The notes beneath the pieces were generated by a model, which was not told where the DNA came from, ran no database searches, and worked only from the letters and a program-made list of their open reading frames with translations. Positions 44,715-47,599 of a stretch of DNA of 47,599 nucleotides are shown here, piece after piece (the first letter of the stretch is position 1; every line of letters starts with the position of its first letter). Origin of the DNA: Salinicola sp. (GTDB taxonomy: Bacteria > Pseudomonadota > Gammaproteobacteria > Pseudomonadales > Halomonadaceae); contig NZNW01000039.1 of assembly GCA_002695065.1 (NCBI GenBank), positions 1-47,599 of the forward strand, written 5' to 3'. The translations under genes and the position numbers were made by a program.

Positions 44715-46628
44715 TCACTTCTCGAGATGGCGGCGCGCGCGAACCAGGGCACGATACCAGTGCCGATGGGGCGTCCCCACGGCCGGCGGCGCCATGCTGA
44801 GATAGCTGACGTTGGGCGTCTCGCCGCGCTCCAGATTGACGTTGGTCAGCATCTGCAGCGTGGCCTCCCGGGCGCCGTACTGGCGCTGCAGGAACGCCAT
44901 CGCCTCCGGCTCCAGGGCGACGCGATAATGCCTGACCAGGGCCAGCGCCAGCGACTCCGCCGTGCGCGACAGATCGGTCTCGATCTCGCGGACCATGGCG
45001 GATCCCATCGCCGCTTTCGCCGCCACCGAGAGGTTGGGTTCGAGCTGCCCGAAGTCCGCCGCGTTGGTGCTGTTGATGGCGCGCTGTACGGCCGGCCGCG
45101 ACAGGTGCACGTGAGGCTCCAGGGCCAGGAATATCTCTACCGCGACGCGCTTGGCGCTCTCGACGCCCACGCTGAGCTGAGTGTCGCGCTCGGCTTGCCG
45201 CAGCCGTTCCCGCAGGGTGCCGATGTTGGCCTTCTCGAGATAGCTGCCGAGCTGTTTGCAGACCACCGCCTTGGCCTCGTCGTCCAGGGCGATCTTGCTC
45301 TCGCGGATGCGCAGGCCCCGACGACCCGGGCCCAAGCGCAGCCGCGTGGAGTTGTCGGAGAGATCGGCGCTGACCGCTTCCCAGCGCTCGGCCATCCGCA
45401 GCCGATGCGCGTGGCTGCGGCCGACCTCGCTGTAGGCATTGGAGACGCTCTTGTAGAGCTTGATCGCGTTGGTCAGCACTTCCGCCTGATGACGCAGGGT
45501 CTGGCGATCGTCGCTGCGCCCGGTGTGAATGGCGTGGGCCAACGACTGGATCTTCTCGCTCAGATCGTCGATGGCGGCAACACTGTGGGTCAGCAGCGCG
45601 TCGGCGCGCTGCCCGGCGACGCTCTCGGCGAGCGGGGTCACCGAATGCTCGATGAGGTAGGTGTTCAGGGCCTTCAGACGGGAGAGACCGGTGGCCTGGG
45701 CGATACGGTGCCGGGCGCGCGCCTCCTCGAGGCCGTCGAACGCCCGCGCCAGCTTCCAGCGGCCGCGGTATTCGAACGACAGCACCGGTATCTCGCGGCC
45801 GCTGATCAGTTCGAATGCCAGGATCACCATCTCCTCGACGTCCTGCAGTGTCATCAGCAGGTCATTGTCGTTCTCGATCGCGGCCATGACGCGCTCGATG
45901 AAGTGCTCATCCCGGGGGACGCCGTAGCGTGGGTCCGGCGCGTGGCCTTCGAAGCGCTCCCTCAGCAGCGTGATCGCCGCCGGTGCCAGGTCGTAGAGTT
46001 CGGTGAAGCGAGGTTCGATCTCGTCACGGTAGATCTCGACCAGGTCGCTGACGCGGGCGTGAAGCCCGACCCGGCGATAGACGTCGATCTGGCCGATCAG
46101 GCGGGCGCTGTCGCGGTCGTCCAGCAGCTCGAGCGCCGCCAGTTCGACGCCCTCGGGGGACAGGTCCTGCTTGCGCAGCAGCATGGCCGCCGCTTCACGG
46201 CGTCGGGCATCGCCCTCGAGGCTTTCGACGATCAGGTTGCGGGTTGCCAGCAGGAGCTCCGGCAGCGTCTTGATGACCCGCTCGATGCGACTCGAGGTGC
46301 GCTCCAGCCGCCGTCCGCCGGTGAGATGATGCAGCAGGTTGGCGATGATACCCGCCGCGCCGGTGATGACCGTGAACGAGATGAAGAAGATGTAGTTCTC
46401 GAGCGTCGGTGCCTTGCCGTATCCCAGCAGGTAGCCACCCCAGGCACCCAGCAGCGTCACCGGCCCGGCGGTCCAGAGGATCTGGAGCAGGCTGACGGTC
46501 CACGGCACTTTCTCGACCGCCGCGGTGATCCGCCGGATTTCATCGCGACCCTCGCGTTCCAGTCGAACCTGAGGCGCATCGCTGGCCGTCGACTGCGAAG
46601 GGCGACGAAACGGGATCGGCAAGAGCAC
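44715..46628 (-). CDS. Uncharacterised inner-membrane protein with long helical cytoplasmic domain
   Basis: The protein of about 637 residues has no family I can name. Two hydrophobic segments lie near the N-terminus (about 46-70 with LLQILWTAGPVTLLGAWGGY, and about 77-99 with YIFFISFTVITGAAGIIANL). The remaining 530 residues are mostly charged alpha-helix, with RMAERWEAVSADLSDN and ALEPHVHLSRPAVQR as examples. GTG 46628 is chosen because AGAGGAG lies just upstream; GTG 46691 is a poorer option. The gene lies 97 bases upstream of topB, with GC-rich inverted repeats but no T tract between. Confidence 0.75.
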   Translation of the reverse strand: MLLPIPFRRPSQSTASDAPQVRLEREGRDEIRRITAAVEKVPWTVSLLQILWTAGPVTLLGAWGGYLLGYGKAPTLENYIFFISFTVITGAAGIIANLLHHLTGGRRLERTSSRIERVIKTLPELLLATRNLIVESLEGDARRREAAAMLLRKQDLSPEGVELAALELLDDRDSARLIGQIDVYRRVGLHARVSDLVEIYRDEIEPRFTELYDLAPAAITLLRERFEGHAPDPRYGVPRDEHFIERVMAAIENDNDLLMTLQDVEEMVILAFELISGREIPVLSFEYRGRWKLARAFDGLEEARARHRIAQATGLSRLKALNTYLIEHSVTPLAESVAGQRADALLTHSVAAIDDLSEKIQSLAHAIHTGRSDDRQTLRHQAEVLTNAIKLYKSVSNAYSEVGRSHAHRLRMAERWEAVSADLSDNSTRLRLGPGRRGLRIRESKIALDDEAKAVVCKQLGSYLEKANIGTLRERLRQAERDTQLSVGVESAKRVAVEIFLALEPHVHLSRPAVQRAINSTNAADFGQLEPNLSVAAKAAMGSAMVREIETDLSRTAESLALALVRHYRVALEPEAMAFLQRQYGAREATLQMLTNVNLERGETPNVSYLSMAPPAVGTPHRHWYRALVRARRHLEK

Positions 46629-46713
46629 GGGCGCTCCTCTTTTGGCAGCGACGACGGGGGCGGCGGCTAAATTATCACCCCATGGCGGCACTCGCCAGCG
46701 CTGTTGCCCGGCG

Positions 46714-46722
46714 TGCTAGGAT
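46714..46722 (+). promoter_or_regulatory. Extended -10 candidate for the SEC-C gene
   Basis: TGCTAGGAT fits TGnTAnnAT, 25 bases before the ATG at 46747, in the short gap shared with the divergent membrane-protein gene. No -35 is seen. Confidence 0.4.
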
Positions 46723-46746
46723 GGAGCCAGCAAATGGAGGAATGCC

Positions 46747-47599
46747 ATGCTGACAGCTTGGGTCGAACAGCTGCTGGGTTTTGCCAGCGGCGCCCTCGAG
46801 GCGATTCGCGCCAATGAACACTACCCGACGATGATGGCATGGGCCCGCAGTGAGGGGGTCGAACACTGCGGCGGCAGCCTCGACCTGGCTCAGGCGCTGG
46901 CCCCTTTGATCTGGAACCAGACCCCGCTCAAGCGTCGCGACTTCGATACCGAACCCCTGGCCGAGCCCAAGCGCGACGAGCCGTGCTGGTGCGACTCCGG
47001 CCGGCTCTATCGTGACTGTTGCGCCCGCGTCGAGATGCCGAGCGTGATACCCGGGCATCTGATGTGGATGCTGTCGCTACGCGAATGGCGGGGCGAAACG
47101 CTGAAGGCGGCCCTGGAGAGTCGCAAGGCGCCGGCGCAGGCGCTGCTGGAGGCGGGCATCGTGTCGGCGGAGAGCGGCAACAACGGCCGGGCGCAGCAGA
47201 TCCTGGAGTCGCTGTTCGCCGGCAACCGGGACTGGGAGGCGCTGGAGGAGCAGATCGAGCCGGCGTTCGAGATACTGGTCGACCTTTACCAGGAGCGCGG
47301 CTTTCATCGCAAGCGCGGCGCCCTGCTCGAGCGGGTGATGGCGGAGGGCCCCGACTTTCTCCGTGGCGCGGCGCTGGAGCGTCTCTGCCTGATGCACCTG
47401 GACAGCGGCGATCTCGCCAGCGCGCGGGAAGCGTTCCAGAGCGCGCAGCGAACGCTGCCGGACTCGCCGTCCCTGGCCTATATCGAAGCGATGGTGCTGC
47501 TTCACGAGGGCAACGTCGGCAAGGCGCGGCAGCGGGCGGCATTCTGGTGGCGGCGACTGTCGCGCCAGCACCATCTGGATCCGGATCAGCTCGAATTCA
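46747..47599 (+). CDS. SEC-C motif and TPR-like protein, 3' end outside the window
   Basis: ATG 46747 with GGAGG six bases upstream opens a frame that runs to the edge (284 codons seen, no stop). A cysteine cluster at about 79-92, CWCDSGRLYRDCC, matches the SEC-C zinc-binding pattern CxCxSGxxxxxCC. An N-terminal helical region precedes it, and the C-terminal part has TPR-like pairs (DSGDLASAREAFQSAQRTLPD, LLHEGNVGKARQRAA). SEC-C domains bind Zn and occur in SecA and many proteins of unknown role. Function is not assigned. Confidence 0.75.
   Translation, partial: MLTAWVEQLLGFASGALEAIRANEHYPTMMAWARSEGVEHCGGSLDLAQALAPLIWNQTPLKRRDFDTEPLAEPKRDEPCWCDSGRLYRDCCARVEMPSVIPGHLMWMLSLREWRGETLKAALESRKAPAQALLEAGIVSAESGNNGRAQQILESLFAGNRDWEALEEQIEPAFEILVDLYQERGFHRKRGALLERVMAEGPDFLRGAALERLCLMHLDSGDLASAREAFQSAQRTLPDSPSLAYIEAMVLLHEGNVGKARQRAAFWWRRLSRQHHLDPDQLEF

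Noticed and set aside
44553-46670. 705-codon plus-strand frame opposite the membrane-protein gene
   Set aside because: The minus-strand frame has a good ribosome site and plausible membrane segments; the plus frame shows the usual antisense composition. I kept the minus strand.

Overview
This is a gene-dense, GC-rich chromosomal window from a gammaproteobacterium. The best guess is Halomonadaceae (Halomonas, Salinicola, Kushneria, Chromohalobacter group). Three things support this: the Pseudomonas/Halomonas-type order algU-mucA-mucB-mucD-lepA-lepB-rnc-era-recO-pdxJ, the order barA/gacS-cysM-rlmD-relA-mazG, and the close match of most products to Pseudomonas-type orthologs. I see no insertion sequence, prophage, CRISPR array, tRNA or rRNA. 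Genus is inference.

Layout. 1-5.1 kb: the end of an unknown gene, an SseA-type sulfurtransferase, then the electron-transfer flavoprotein module (etfQO on the minus strand, divergent from etfB-etfA). 5.2-10.5 kb: a six-gene TonB energy-transduction operon (DUF3450 protein, long ExbB, short ExbB, ExbD, TonB, TPR protein) behind a Fur-box-like element. 10.5-15.5 kb: xthA with a small basic protein gene, then rhlB-like RNA helicase and dinG. 15.7-16.7 kb: aroF (DAHP synthase) on the minus strand. 17-21.4 kb: the envelope-stress sigma factor, its anti-sigma pair and the MucD protease. 21.6-27.7 kb: lepA, lepB, rnc, era, recO, pdxJ. 27.7-30.2 kb: a BarA/GacS-type hybrid kinase on the minus strand. 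30.5-36 kb: cysM, rlmD, relA, mazG. 36-42.6 kb: ppc, cbpA-cbpM, a P-loop kinase and a sugar-porter MFS transporter. 42.6-46.6 kb: topB and an uncharacterised membrane protein on the minus strand. 46.7 kb to the edge: an incomplete SEC-C-type protein gene.

How the genes work together. EtfA/EtfB collect electrons from acyl-CoA and other dehydrogenases, and EtfQO passes them to ubiquinone. The TonB operon would power outer-membrane receptors under iron limitation. AlgU, MucA, MucB and MucD form one envelope-stress circuit, and two similar sigma-E-like promoters sit before mucA and mucD. RelA (ppGpp) and BarA (Gac/Csr signalling) are the global regulators here.

No clearly new defence or biosynthetic system is visible. 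The most unusual signal is a set of short tandem duplications concentrated at gene 3' ends: a 10-copy heptamer next to the etfQO stop, two extra in-frame amber-terminated copies of the EtfA C-terminus, a duplicated era stop region and an Asp-His repeat tail on PdxJ. A degenerate pentapeptide repeat lies inside EtfQO and a 22-bp triple repeat lies upstream of rhlB. A near-palindromic motif shared by ppc and the kinase/sugar-transporter pair suggests a common carbon-metabolism regulator.
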